From positions 1 through 64,000 of the forward strand of contig NZ_JAGEPF010000016.1 in assembly GCF_017573465.1 (NCBI RefSeq): a DNA stretch of 64,000 nucleotides, given 5' to 3'. The notes under the pieces were generated by a model. That model saw only the letters and a program-made list of their open reading frames with translations, did not search any database and was not told the origin of the DNA. The first letter of the stretch is position 1, and each line of letters opens with the position of its first letter. This DNA is from Actinomadura violacea (lineage in GTDB: Bacteria > Actinomycetota > Actinomycetes > Streptosporangiales > Streptosporangiaceae). Below, in pieces: positions 41,697 to 50,842 of the stretch. The position numbers were made by a program, and so were the translations under genes.

Positions 41697-43274
41697 GTGG
41701 AGGGGGACCGGCTGTTCATCGTCTTCCTGGTCGTCGCCGTCGTGGTGCTCGCCGCCCGGGCGCTGGCCGGGCGGCTGCGGCTGCCGGACGCGATCCTCCT
41801 GGTGCTGCTCGGGATGGCGGCCGGGTTCGTACCGGGCCTGCCCGCCGTCGTCGCGCCGCCCGACCTGGTGCTGATGGGGTTCCTGCCGCCGCTGGTCTAC
41901 CACGCCGCGTTCTTCACCGCCCCGCGCGAGGCGCGCGCCGACGCCGTGCCGATCGTCACGCTGGCGTTCGGGCTGACCGCCGTCACCACCGGGGCCGTCG
42001 CCGCCACCGTGCACGCGCTGCTGCCCGGCCTCGGCTGGGCCGCCGCGCTGGCCTTCGGCGCCGCGGTCGCGCCCACCGACGCCGTCGCCGCCACCGCGGT
42101 GATGCAGCGGCTCGGCGCGCCCGCCCGGCTCGTCACCATCCTGGAGGGCGAGAGCCTGATCAACGACGGCGTCGCGCTGACGATCTTCGGCCTCGCCATC
42201 GAGGCGATCGGCGTCGGGTTCGCGCCCGCGCACGGCGCCGTCCGGCTCGCCCAGGTGGTGCTCGGCGGCATCGCCTACGGGCTGGTGCTCGGCATCGTGA
42301 TCCGCCGGATCCGGCGCCGCATCCAGGACCCCATCAGCCAGGTGATCGTGTCGCTCGTCACCCCGTACGCGGCGTTCATCCCCGCGGAGAACTTCGGCGC
42401 GTCCGGGGTGCTCGCGACGGTCGTGGCGGGCTTCTCGATCGGCACCCACGGCGAGGGCGTGCTGCAGCCCGCGTCCCGGCTGGCCGGCGACGCGTTCTGG
42501 CGGATCCTGACGTTCCTGCTCGAGTCGACGCTGTTCGTGCTGCTCGGCCTGGAGATCCGGGAGATCATCCGGCAGCCCGGCGGGCACACCTGGCACGCGG
42601 TGCTGCTGACCACGCTCGCGGTGTCGGCCGTCGTCATCGGCGTCCGGCTCGCCTGGGAGCTCGGCAACGGCCCGCTTGCCGGGCTGCTGCCCGGCGGCCG
42701 CCGCAGCCAGGAGGGCCTCGGCTGGCGGCAGCGGCTGGTGATCGGCCTCGGCGGGATGCGCGGGGCGATCTCGCTGGCGATCGCGCTGTCGCTGCCGACC
42801 GCGGTCGGCCCCGACCGGGGCGTGCTCGTGCTGCTCACCGCCCTCGTGGTGCTGATCACCCTGGTCGGGCAGGCGCCGCTGCTGCCGCCGCTGCTGCGCG
42901 GCCTCGGGCTGATCGAGTCCGACCAGCGCCGGCTGGAGGTGATGACGGCGCGCCGCGCCGGGCTGCAGGCCGCCCTGGCCCGGCTGGACGAGCTCACCGA
43001 GGACGAGCAGGTCGACGACCAGACGGCCGAGGCGTTCCGGCAGATGCTCGAACTGCGGCTGGAGCGCGTCCGCTACTTCCTGGACGAGGAGGACGCCGAG
43101 ACCGAGGCCCCGCCGCCCAACAGCCGCAAGGTGCGCGCCGAGCTGGTCAGGGCGCAGCGCGCGAAGCTGACCGCCCTCTACCGCAAGGGCAGGATCGGCG
43201 CGGGCACGCTCCGCCAGATCAGCCGGGAACTCGACTTCGAGGATCCGGTCGTCATCCGGCGCAGCCGCTCCTAG
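41697..43274 (+). CDS. CPA1 family Na+/H+ antiporter
   Basis: 525 residues. About 12 helices, with FGAAVAPTDAVAATAVM and LEGESLINDGVALTIF (the ND ion site), and LGGMRGAISLAIALSLP. A helical cytoplasmic tail follows from ~410. GTG at 41697 has GGAGAGG upstream. Paralogous to the product of 18203-19795 but with its own sequence. Its stop overlaps the convergent gene by four bases. Confidence 0.9.
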   Translation: MEGDRLFIVFLVVAVVVLAARALAGRLRLPDAILLVLLGMAAGFVPGLPAVVAPPDLVLMGFLPPLVYHAAFFTAPREARADAVPIVTLAFGLTAVTTGAVAATVHALLPGLGWAAALAFGAAVAPTDAVAATAVMQRLGAPARLVTILEGESLINDGVALTIFGLAIEAIGVGFAPAHGAVRLAQVVLGGIAYGLVLGIVIRRIRRRIQDPISQVIVSLVTPYAAFIPAENFGASGVLATVVAGFSIGTHGEGVLQPASRLAGDAFWRILTFLLESTLFVLLGLEIREIIRQPGGHTWHAVLLTTLAVSAVVIGVRLAWELGNGPLAGLLPGGRRSQEGLGWRQRLVIGLGGMRGAISLAIALSLPTAVGPDRGVLVLLTALVVLITLVGQAPLLPPLLRGLGLIESDQRRLEVMTARRAGLQAALARLDELTEDEQVDDQTAEAFRQMLELRLERVRYFLDEEDAETEAPPPNSRKVRAELVRAQRAKLTALYRKGRIGAGTLRQISRELDFEDPVVIRRSRS

Positions 43275-43843
43275 CGGGCGTAGTGGGGGTCGGCCACGAC
43301 CGGGTAGTAGGCGTCGGTGTGCTGCACGCGCATGGTGACGGCCGACCCCTCCAGCGTGTAGTCCGCCTTCACCTGGCGGAACATCGAGTCGCTGGCCCAC
43401 GGGTTGTACAGCCGCCCCACGGTCGCGCCGTAGCGCAGGTGGACGACGTCGTAGCCGCCGGACGGCATCGCCTCGAGCGCCAGGCCGTCGGCGAGGGAGA
43501 TCGGGAAGCGGAACTCCGAGGGGGCGTCCGGGCCGTGCACGACCGTGAGCAACCGCACACCGTTGTCGGTGGTCTGCGCGACGATGTCGGTGTCGACGTC
43601 CACGCCGACGAACACCCGCAGGCTGGGCCGCAGCACCTGGGCGACCGTGTCGGCCGCCGCCACGTCGATGCCGAGGTGGATCCGCTGCCCGTCCTTGGTC
43701 GGCACCCATACGCCGTCACGCGCGCGCTGCCCCCAGGCGACGTCCGGGTTCTCCATCTCCTGGGGCTCGTTCTTGCCCCGGGCGACGAGAATCCTCGAGG
43801 CCGCGCTCATCGCGGCGGCAGCCCCGTCCCGTGCGTGCCTCAT
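43271..43843 (-). CDS. hypothetical protein (190 aa)
   Basis: No family recognised. A soluble, beta-rich protein with GVDVDTDIVAQTTDNGVRLLTVVHG and a conserved end YYPVVADPHYAR; that ending resembles the propeptide-like 'VVADP' segment of secreted actinobacterial proteins. No clear signal peptide. ATG at 43810 (MSAASRIL) is an alternative start. Next to a 22-bp palindrome upstream, so it may be tightly regulated. Confidence 0.65.
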   Translation of the reverse strand: MRHARDGAAAAMSAASRILVARGKNEPQEMENPDVAWGQRARDGVWVPTKDGQRIHLGIDVAAADTVAQVLRPSLRVFVGVDVDTDIVAQTTDNGVRLLTVVHGPDAPSEFRFPISLADGLALEAMPSGGYDVVHLRYGATVGRLYNPWASDSMFRQVKADYTLEGSAVTMRVQHTDAYYPVVADPHYAR

Positions 43844-43872
43844 GGCGGGCCCCCTCGCCTTCTTCTTTCATG

Positions 43873-43894
43873 ACATGCGTGACGTCACGCTTGT
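43873..43894. promoter_or_regulatory. 22-bp palindrome upstream of the 190-aa gene
   Basis: ACA-T-GCGTGACGTCACGC-T-TGT: a perfect 14-bp palindrome (43877-43890) extended by matched ACA/TGT ends with one mismatched pair. It lies 30 bases before the start of the leftward gene, where a repressor could cover the promoter. The remaining 43895-44170 holds only the probable tRNA promoter. Confidence 0.55.
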
Positions 43895-44170
43895 CCTGGG
43901 TTTCACCACGGGTGCGCGCTGCAGGGAAGTCCTCGACGTGCCTGCCGCCGCCAACGGGCGGGTTCGCGGTGTTCGCCCCGTGCGTCGTTGGACCTTACAC
44001 CACGCTTATACGTGCCGTACGGGCGCATAATGATCGTTTCTCTCCGTGCCCGGGCCGCCACTTACCGCGCCCGCAGGCATCGCCGCCGGGCGGTCGCGCT
44101 CCCACCGATAAATGCTTTGCCGCGGGGCCGCGAAAAGGCGCATCATCGAACGCGTCGGAAGTGGACGCGA

Positions 44171-44242
44171 AGGGGCGAGCCACCGGTTCGGCGGCCGGTC
44201 TCCAAAACCGGCGGAAAGTGGGTTCGACTCCTACCGCCCCTG
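44171..44242 (+). tRNA. tRNA-Trp (CCA), divergent
   Basis: Acceptor AGGGGCG pairs with CGCCCCT (44235-44241). The anticodon loop is CTCCAAA with CCA at 44202-44204, and the T-loop is TTCGACT. Position 8 is A instead of U and the D arm is short (GCC/GGC), unlike standard actinomycete tRNA-Trp. First of three tRNAs in a row. Confidence 0.75.
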
Positions 44243-44257
44243 CTGAGCACGTTCGAT

Positions 44258-44328
44258 GGGCCTGTGGTGCAACGGAAGCACGCTTCTCTTGCAAGGAAGC
44301 GACCAGGGTTCGACTCCCTGCCGGTCCA
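44258..44328 (+). tRNA. tRNA-Ala (TGC), divergent
   Basis: Acceptor GGGCCTG pairs with CCGGTCC, including the G3-U70 wobble that identifies alanine tRNAs, and one U6-C67 mismatch. D arm GTGC/GCAC with a 7-base loop, anticodon TGC at 44290-44292, T-loop TTCGACT, discriminator A. The compact D arm resembles phage-borne tRNAs. Confidence 0.75.
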
Positions 44329-44369
44329 CGCGGTCCCGGCCGCCGCCGGGCGCTCCCCCGCCCGCGCGA

Positions 44370-44454
44370 GGAGGGTTGGCCGAACGGTAAGGCAGCAGTT
44401 TCGAAAACTGACGTCGAGGTGAAACTCGAAGGGGTTCGACTCCCTTACCCTCCG
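44370..44454 (+). tRNA. tRNA-Ser (CGA), divergent
   Basis: Acceptor GGAGGGT pairs with ACCCTCC. Anticodon loop TTCGAAA with CGA at 44402-44404. A long variable arm (TCGAG...CTCGA) identifies serine. The top of the anticodon stem has a G-A mismatch. Third tRNA of the cluster; a strong terminator follows. Confidence 0.8.
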
Positions 44455-44469
44455 CCATTCACCGGGAAA

Positions 44470-44511
44470 GCGGCGGGCGGGATGGCCAGGCTCGGCCATC
44501 CCGCCCGCCGC
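44470..44511. terminator. terminator between tRNA cluster and aminotransferase
   Basis: A perfect 18-bp stem (44470-44487 with 44494-44511) around a 6-base loop, directly after tRNA-Ser and before the convergent aminotransferase. Confidence 0.9.
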
Positions 44512-44561
44512 GCACTCTCCTTTGTGCGCCCGTCCCTTCCTCGGGACGGCCGCGGACGGCG

Positions 44562-45992
44562 TCAGGCGAGCGCCGCCTGCCCCGCCCGCGCGCTCTCCCG
44601 CAGATCGGCGAGCACCTCGGAAAGGCGGTCCAGGCCGCCGGCGATCCAGGGCAGCGACGCCGGGTCGGGGGAGGCGAGCGCCGCGAGCCGCTGCTCGTCG
44701 GTCTCCCCGTACAGCAGGCTCGGCGCGACCCGCAGCCGCAGCGCCTCGGGCGGCTCGCCGAACGAGCTGCCGGGCAGCACCCCCACCCCGTAGCGGTCCA
44801 GGAGGAGCCCGGACAGGTCCGCGGACGTCCGCACCCCGTGGCCGCGGCGCAGCACGTCCCGCAGTGGGCCGAGGTCCGGGTAGACGTAGAACGCGCCCTG
44901 CGGGCGCGGCACCCGGGCGCCCGCGCGGGCGAACCGGTCCGCGACCGCGCGGGTGACCGCCGCATGCAGCCGGCGGCTGCGGTCGACGTGCTCGACCAGC
45001 TCCGGCGGCTCGGCGAAGGCGTACGCGGCGGCGTGCTGCATCGGCGCCGGCGCGCTGGACCAGATCTCGCTGGCGATCCCGAGCACGGCGGCGCGCAGCG
45101 CGGCGCCGAACGGGCCCTCGGGCAGCCGCGCGACCCCGAGCCGCCAGCCGCCGGCCGCCAGGCTCTTGCTCAGCGCGGTCGTCACCACCGTCCGCTCCGG
45201 CGCGTACCGGGCGGGGCTCGGCACCGCGCGGCCGCGGTCGTGCACCAGGTCGCGGTAGATCTCGTCGGAGACGATCACGAGGTCGAGGTCGCGGGCGGCC
45301 GCGCAGAGCCGGCGGACGGTCTCCTCGGAGGCGAGCGTCCCGGTCGGGTTGTCCGGCAGCGTCACGATCACCGCGCGGACGGTGCGTCCCGCGGCCCGCG
45401 CGCGCACCACCGCGTCGGCGAGCAGCGCCGGGCTCGGCACCCCGCCCTCGCCCGGCGGCGTCGCCACCCGGATCGGGCGCACCCCGGCCAGCGGCGCCTG
45501 CGCGGCGTAGCTCACCCAGCTCGGCGCGGCGACCGCCACGTCACCGCCGATCGCCATCAGCAGCGCGAACAGCAGCGGCTTGCTGCCCGGCCCGCACACC
45601 ACCGCGGACGGGTCGGTGGGCAGCCCGCGCCGGGCCCAGTACCCGGCCGCCGCGGCGCGCAGGGCGGACGACCCGGCGACCGGGCCGTACCCGCCGCGGC
45701 CCGCGGCGGCGGCGAGCTCGCGGGTCAGCGCCGGATGGATCGGGATGCCGGCCTCGCCGAAACCGAGCGGCAGGACCCGCACGCCCTCGCGGCGCTTGCG
45801 GGCGAGGGCCTCGTTCACCGCGAGCGTCGGCGACAGCGGGACGCGGCGCGGCGCGAACGACACCGGCCGGGAGGGGCCGGCGGAGGCTGAGAGGCCAGAG
45901 GAGTTGGAAGGGCTGGAGGGGTTAGAGGGAGTAGAGGGACGGGAGGGGCGGCCGGCCGGGCGATCGTGCGCGGGCAGGTTCTGGGCATGCAT
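44562..45992 (-). CDS. PLP-dependent aminotransferase, class I/II
   Basis: 476 residues. Fold type I: GYGPVAGSSALR, the DNPTG motif (LPDNPTGTLAS), VSDEIYRDL with the PLP aspartate, and the Schiff-base lysine in TTALSKSLAAGGWRLG. The C-terminal domain carries the substrate arginine (ALRLRVAPSLL). Substrate amino acid unknown. The N-terminus has a ~45-residue Ser/Pro/Asn repeat (SRPSTPSNPSSPSNSS), not part of the fold. ATG at 45992 with GGAGC upstream. Divergent from a LysR gene, which probably controls it. Confidence 0.9.
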   Translation of the reverse strand: MHAQNLPAHDRPAGRPSRPSTPSNPSSPSNSSGLSASAGPSRPVSFAPRRVPLSPTLAVNEALARKRREGVRVLPLGFGEAGIPIHPALTRELAAAAGRGGYGPVAGSSALRAAAAGYWARRGLPTDPSAVVCGPGSKPLLFALLMAIGGDVAVAAPSWVSYAAQAPLAGVRPIRVATPPGEGGVPSPALLADAVVRARAAGRTVRAVIVTLPDNPTGTLASEETVRRLCAAARDLDLVIVSDEIYRDLVHDRGRAVPSPARYAPERTVVTTALSKSLAAGGWRLGVARLPEGPFGAALRAAVLGIASEIWSSAPAPMQHAAAYAFAEPPELVEHVDRSRRLHAAVTRAVADRFARAGARVPRPQGAFYVYPDLGPLRDVLRRGHGVRTSADLSGLLLDRYGVGVLPGSSFGEPPEALRLRVAPSLLYGETDEQRLAALASPDPASLPWIAGGLDRLSEVLADLRESARAGQAALA

Positions 45993-46133
45993 CGACGCTC
46001 CAAAAGGCATGACGAAATAACGGTGGGTGACGAGAGGATCCCCCTGAGCGAACCGGCCGGGTTCGCTTCATGCTTTCCCGCATTCAGCATCATCACAAGC
46101 GAGTCTCGGCGATGGTGACCGTAAGCTGGAGTG

Positions 46134-47060
46134 ATGCTGGAGCTGCGCCGCCTGCGGCTGCTCGCCGAATTCGCCCGCCGCGGCAGCATCGCCGCGACCG
46201 CCGCCGCCCTCGGCTACACGCCGTCGGCCGTCTCCCAGCAGCTGGCCGCGCTGGAGCGGGAGGCGCGCATCCCGCTGCTGGACCGGACGGCCCGCAGCGC
46301 GGAGCTGACCGACGCCGGGCGCCGCCTCGCCGCCCGCGCCGAGGAGATCCTCGGCCTGGTCGAGACCGCGGAGGCGGAGCTGTCCGCGCAGGCCGACACC
46401 CCCATGGGCCGGGTGGTGGTCACGGCCTTCCCGACCGCCGCCGTCGCCTTCGCGCCCGCGCTGGCCAACAGCCTCGGCGACCATCCGGGCCTGACGTTCG
46501 TGCTGCGCCAGACCCGCCCCGGCGACGGCGTCCGCCTGGTGCAGAACGGCGAGGTCGACATCGCGCTGATCGACGACTGGACCGGCAAGGTCCCCGACCA
46601 GTCCCCGGCGGTGCTGGAGTTCTTCCACCTGCGCCGCGACCCGCTGGTCCTGGTGGTGCCGGACGGGCACCCGATGTCGGACCCGGACCGCCCCGTGGAC
46701 CTGCAGCAGTTGCGGGAGGAGCCGTGGATGGCGGCGCCGCCCGGCGAGCCGTCCCGGCAGGCCGTCGAGCGGCTGCTGGACACCGTCGGCGGCGCCCGCC
46801 CGGTCCCGTGGGAGTTCGAGGGCCTGCACACCATCCTCAGCCTGGTGGCGCGGGGCATCGGCATCACCGCGGTGCCCGCGCTGGCCCTCGCCGCCGGCGA
46901 CCAGGGCGTGGCGGTCCGCCGGATCCCCGAATGCACGCTGGCCAGGGAGGTGTACGCGGTGACGCGGCGGGCGAGCGTGCGCCGGCCGTCGGTGGCGGTG
47001 ACGCTGCGCGCGATCTATGCCGCCGCAGCCGACGTCCAGCCCGCCTCGCCGGACTCCTGA
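46134..47060 (+). CDS. LysR family transcriptional regulator
   Basis: 308 residues. The winged HTH is standard (ELRRLRLLAEFARRGSIAATAAALGYTPSAVSQQLAALE), followed by a LysR effector domain with VEIALIDDW-like and MAAPPGEPSRQAVE segments. The start is ATG at 46134, with GTG at 46131 as an alternative. The 140-bp gap to the divergent aminotransferase is where it should bind. Confidence 0.92.
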   Translation: MLELRRLRLLAEFARRGSIAATAAALGYTPSAVSQQLAALEREARIPLLDRTARSAELTDAGRRLAARAEEILGLVETAEAELSAQADTPMGRVVVTAFPTAAVAFAPALANSLGDHPGLTFVLRQTRPGDGVRLVQNGEVDIALIDDWTGKVPDQSPAVLEFFHLRRDPLVLVVPDGHPMSDPDRPVDLQQLREEPWMAAPPGEPSRQAVERLLDTVGGARPVPWEFEGLHTILSLVARGIGITAVPALALAAGDQGVAVRRIPECTLAREVYAVTRRASVRRPSVAVTLRAIYAAAADVQPASPDS

Positions 47061-47283
47061 GCCCCAGCCGAGCCCCCAAGACCGTCCGGGGCCCTTGCGG
47101 GTGGCCGCTTCCGGCCTTCGCCCGCACCCGAGACGGAAGAAATCCGAACTAAGGGACAAATCGGCTCAATAGATCGCTCCGCTCGGGGAAGGCGATGATG
47201 ACGGAACAAACCGACAGACGGTCGGAACACGGACGCCCCCAGGTTCGTCAAAACGGGAAGATGCGCGCGGATCATCACGTACG

Positions 47284-48096
47284 GTGGTGCGACTCGTGAC
47301 GCCGTCCCAGGCCGTGCATCAGGCCATGCATCGATCCATGCACCTGTCCATGCGAACCGAGCGGGGAGCGCAGCACCCGATGGAACCACCAGCGACAACG
47401 CCGGCCGTCGCGACGGCCGGGCCCTCCGGCGCGACGGCCGCGGCCGGCGTCGCCGAGGGCGGCGGGCACCACTTCGAACTGCCGCGGATCCGGGCGCTGC
47501 TGCTGCACGCGCTGCCGCGCTTCGCCGAGGGGGTGATCGCGCCCGTGGCGGTCTTCTACGCCGCGCTGGCGCTACTCGGGCTGAACGGCGCGCTCGCCGC
47601 GGCCGTCGCGTGGGTGTACGGCGGCATCGTCTTCCGCTACCTGCGCGGGCACCCCGTCTCCGGGATGCTGATGCTGGCCGCCGTCGGGGTGACCGTGCGG
47701 GCGGCCCTGGCCGCCGCCACGCACAGCGCCGTCATCTACTTCCTGCAGCCGACGCTCGGCACGCTGATGGTCAGCATGGCCTTCCTGGCCTCCGTCCCGC
47801 TCCGGCGGCCGCTGGCGATGAAGCTCGCCCGCGACATGGTGCCGATCCCGGAGGCGTTCTTCCGCCACGACAAGGTGCACCAGTTCTTCCTGCGCATCTC
47901 GCTGCTGTGGTCGATGGTGCTGTTCGTCAACGTCGGCATCAGCCTCTGGATGCTGTTCAACGAGTCGATCGGCACCTACCTGTGGCTGCGCACCAGCATG
48001 GTCGCCGGGCTCGGCGCGCTGGGCGTCGGCGTCTCGGTGCTGGGCTTCAAACGGCTCCTCCGGCACGTGAACCGCGAGCCGGCCGCCGCGGCCTGA
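47284..48096 (+). CDS. VC0807-like multi-pass membrane protein
   Basis: Up to 270 residues. After a hydrophilic head there are five or six membrane helices (VIAPVAVFYAALALLGL, GMLMLAAVGVTVRAALAA, SMVLFVNVGISLWMLF), a FRYLRGHPVSG loop and RRPLAMKLARDMVPIPEAFF, the pattern of the VC0807/septation-protein-A-like family. Function unknown. The first ~33 codons include Met-rich repeats (MHRSMHLSM) and several ATGs in a row, so the true start may be ATG at 47380 or nearby. Confidence 0.75.
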   Translation: MVRLVTPSQAVHQAMHRSMHLSMRTERGAQHPMEPPATTPAVATAGPSGATAAAGVAEGGGHHFELPRIRALLLHALPRFAEGVIAPVAVFYAALALLGLNGALAAAVAWVYGGIVFRYLRGHPVSGMLMLAAVGVTVRAALAAATHSAVIYFLQPTLGTLMVSMAFLASVPLRRPLAMKLARDMVPIPEAFFRHDKVHQFFLRISLLWSMVLFVNVGISLWMLFNESIGTYLWLRTSMVAGLGALGVGVSVLGFKRLLRHVNREPAAAA

Positions 48097-48234
48097 CCGC
48101 CGCACCGCCCGGCCGCCGCACGCCCTGAGCTGCGATTCTCCGATACCGGCGCGAACTTTTCGTGCTCGCGGGTCATCTCTCTTTGCACAGGCATTCACCG
48201 CAGACGGGTGAGTCTTGGCACTGGGGGGAGACTC

Positions 48235-49407
48235 GTGGCGATCAACGGGCGGCCGGCACTCGCGGCGGCGGGGGGAGCGGGCGCGGTGGCGCTGCTCGCG
48301 GCCGGATGCGGCATCGGCGGGACGGGAGTGCTGTCGGCGGGCGAGTCCGACGCCACGGTGACGATCACGCCGGCGACCGGGACGCGCGGGGTCGCGCCGG
48401 ACGCGGTGATCAAGGTGAAGGCGTCCGGGGGGAAGCTGGCGAAGGTCACCGTCCAGGGCAGCAAGGGCTCGGCCGTCACCGGTGAGCTCGCCGGGGACAA
48501 GAAGACGTGGCACTCCACCCGGACGATGACGCCCGGCGCGTCCTACACCGTGACCGCACAGGCGAAGAGCGGAGGCAAGCTCCGCACCGTCACCAGCGCG
48601 TTCACCGCGCTGACCCCGGCCCGGACGCTGTCGATCAGCGACGTCACGCCGAACCTGCGGGGGGAGGAGGTCGGCGTCGGCATGCCGATCATCCTGCGGT
48701 TCGACCGCCCGGTCGCCGACAAGGCCGCGGTGGAGAAGGTCCTGCACGTCACCCCGGACAAGCCGGTCGAGGGCGCCTGGCGCTGGATCGGGTCGCAGGA
48801 GGTCGTGTACCGGACGAAGACCTACTGGCAGCCGCACCAGACCGTCCAGTTCCGGGCGGACCTCGCGGGCGTGAACGCCGGAGGCGGCGTCTACGGGGCC
48901 GCGGACGTCGCCGAGACGATCAGCATCGGCGCCGCGCAGGTCACCACCGGCGACATCGGCGCGCACCGGATGACGGTGACGCGGGACGGCCGCAGGCTGC
49001 GGACGGTCCCGTTCAGCGCGGGCAACGGCGAGACGCGCGAGTTCACCACGACCAGCGGCGTCCACCTGCTGATGGACAAGGGCAACCCCGTGACGATGAC
49101 CTCGCCGGGCCGGCGGCCGGGCGACGCGGGCTACTACCAGCAGGTCGTCAACTACGCGGTCCGCTTCTCCGACAGCGGCGAGTACGTCCACTCGGCGCCG
49201 TGGTCGGTCGGCTCGCAGGGGTCGGCGAACGTCAGCCACGGCTGCCTGAACGTGAGCCCGTCCGACGCCGCGTGGTTCTACGGCATCGCCCAGCGCGGCG
49301 ACGTGCTCAAGCTCACCGGCTCGACCCGCGAGGTCGAATGGGACAACGGCTGGAGCTTCTGGCAGCTGCCCTTCGCCAAGTGGAAGGAGGGCGGCGCGCT
49401 TGGCTGA
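48235..49407 (+). CDS. L,D-transpeptidase lipoprotein (Ig-like domains plus YkuD)
   Basis: 390 residues. A lipoprotein signal with lipobox LAAGC near residue 22-26. Two Ig-like domains (about 40-120 and 130-215, VGVGMPIILRFDRPV) are followed by the YkuD catalytic domain: HSAPWS and SHGCLNVSPSDA with the nucleophile Cys337. It makes 3-3 cross-links in peptidoglycan outside the membrane, the LdtMt2 architecture. GTG at 48235 is preceded by GGGGGGAG. A close paralogue follows. Confidence 0.93.
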   Translation: MAINGRPALAAAGGAGAVALLAAGCGIGGTGVLSAGESDATVTITPATGTRGVAPDAVIKVKASGGKLAKVTVQGSKGSAVTGELAGDKKTWHSTRTMTPGASYTVTAQAKSGGKLRTVTSAFTALTPARTLSISDVTPNLRGEEVGVGMPIILRFDRPVADKAAVEKVLHVTPDKPVEGAWRWIGSQEVVYRTKTYWQPHQTVQFRADLAGVNAGGGVYGAADVAETISIGAAQVTTGDIGAHRMTVTRDGRRLRTVPFSAGNGETREFTTTSGVHLLMDKGNPVTMTSPGRRPGDAGYYQQVVNYAVRFSDSGEYVHSAPWSVGSQGSANVSHGCLNVSPSDAAWFYGIAQRGDVLKLTGSTREVEWDNGWSFWQLPFAKWKEGGALG

Positions 49408-49548
49408 GCGGATCGCGCATGTGCTACGGACCGTGTCCGGTTGCAACGCTTTGATCTCGGACTGCGGTTAAAACCCCGGGTCATGGCGTGGTAACCCGAA
49501 TTTGTCGCTAATGTCGCTGTGGTAGACGGCGGGGTTCTGGAGGTTTAG

Positions 49549-50778
49549 GTGCAGCGGAGGGTGTCCGCGGGTGTCCGGGCCGGTGCGGGGATGGCGGGGG
49601 CCGTGCTGCTCCTCACGACCGCCTGCTCGGGAGGCGAGAAGGAGCACGGCGTCCCGGTCGGCGAGAAGGGCGACTCCGCCCTTCCGCAGGTGACGATCGA
49701 CCCCGGCAACGGCAGCGGGAAGGCGGCGCCGGAGCACGGCGTCACGGTCACGGCGGCGGGCGGCACGCTACAGCAGGTCACCGTCACCCGCAAGGGCAAG
49801 CGGGTGGACGGCGCGATGGCGGCCGACAAGAAGAGCTGGAAGTCGCGCACGCTGGTCCCGGGCGCGAAGTACCAGGTGGCGGCGGTCGCGGTCAGCCCCA
49901 AGGGCAAGTCGGCCACGGTGAACTCGACCTTCACCACGCTGAAGGCGGCCAGCGAGCTGGGGATCAGCGACGTCACGCCGACCAAGGGGGAGAAGGTCGG
50001 CGTCGGGATGCCGATCATCGTCACCTTCAACCGCGCGGTCGGCGACCGGAAGGCCGTGGAGCGGGCGCTGGAGGTCAAGTCGACCAAGCCCGCCACGGGC
50101 GCCTGGTACTGGGCCAGTGACACCCAGGCGATCTTCCGCACGGAGAACGGGCACTACTGGGAGCCCAACCAGAAGGTCACCTTCACCGCCAAGCTCGCCG
50201 GCGTGAAGTCGGGCAAGCGGACCTACGGGACGAGCGACTTCACCCGCAGGTTCAGCGTCGGTGACGCGCACATCATCAAGGCGAGCACCAAGACCCACCA
50301 CCTGACCGTCACCAAGAACGGCAGGAAGGTCAAGAGCTGGCCGATCAGCGCCGGCCGCGGCGGCCGCGTGGTGAACGGCGTGGACACCTACGCCACCACC
50401 AGCGGCATCCACCTGACCATGGGCAAGGAGAATCCGGCGATCATGACGTCGGAGTGGATGGGTGTGAAGCCGGACGAGCCGGGCGGCTACAAGGAGGTCA
50501 TCCCGTTCGCGGTGCGGATCTCCAACAGCGGCGAGTACATCCACTCGATGGCCTCGACGGTGTGGGCGCAGGGCCACCAGAACGTCAGCCACGGCTGCGT
50601 CAACTCCCCGCCCGCCGCCGCGCGCTGGTTCTACAACTTCTCCTACCGCGGCGACCCGGTGATCATCACCGGCACCAGCCGCAAGCTGGAGGCGCTGAAC
50701 GGCTGGGGCTTCTACCAGATGTCCTGGAAGAAGTGGGTCAAGGGCAGCGCCCTGGACCGCACCGTCACCACGGGCTGA
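49549..50778 (+). CDS. L,D-transpeptidase lipoprotein, second copy
   Basis: 409 residues, same layout as the upstream gene: lipobox-like LLTTAC, Ig-like domains with ISDVTP and VGVGMPIIVTF, and YkuD domain with HSMAST and SHGCVNSPPAAA (Cys350). GTG at 49549 with GGAGG upstream. The 140-bp gap to the first copy holds a separate promoter region, so they are tandem duplicates rather than one coupled unit. Sequence differs clearly from copy 1, so specialisation is likely. Confidence 0.93.
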   Translation: MQRRVSAGVRAGAGMAGAVLLLTTACSGGEKEHGVPVGEKGDSALPQVTIDPGNGSGKAAPEHGVTVTAAGGTLQQVTVTRKGKRVDGAMAADKKSWKSRTLVPGAKYQVAAVAVSPKGKSATVNSTFTTLKAASELGISDVTPTKGEKVGVGMPIIVTFNRAVGDRKAVERALEVKSTKPATGAWYWASDTQAIFRTENGHYWEPNQKVTFTAKLAGVKSGKRTYGTSDFTRRFSVGDAHIIKASTKTHHLTVTKNGRKVKSWPISAGRGGRVVNGVDTYATTSGIHLTMGKENPAIMTSEWMGVKPDEPGGYKEVIPFAVRISNSGEYIHSMASTVWAQGHQNVSHGCVNSPPAAARWFYNFSYRGDPVIITGTSRKLEALNGWGFYQMSWKKWVKGSALDRTVTTG

Positions 50779-50801
50779 CGGCGCCCCGACGAACGCGCCG
50801 C

Positions 50802-50834
50802 GGCGGCGCTCCCCGTTCCACGGGGGGCGCCGCC
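50802..50834. terminator. hairpin terminator between convergent genes
   Basis: Arms GGCGGCGCTCCCCG and CGGGGGGCGCCGCC (50802-50815, 50821-50834) pair with one G-U and a 5-base loop between the second transpeptidase and the DinB-family gene. Confidence 0.75.
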
Positions 50835-50842
50835 CGCGCGTT

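Noticed and set aside
43988..44793. Reading frames over the tRNA cluster on both strands.
   Set aside because: They translate tRNA genes and a terminator; the tRNA structures explain the sequence.
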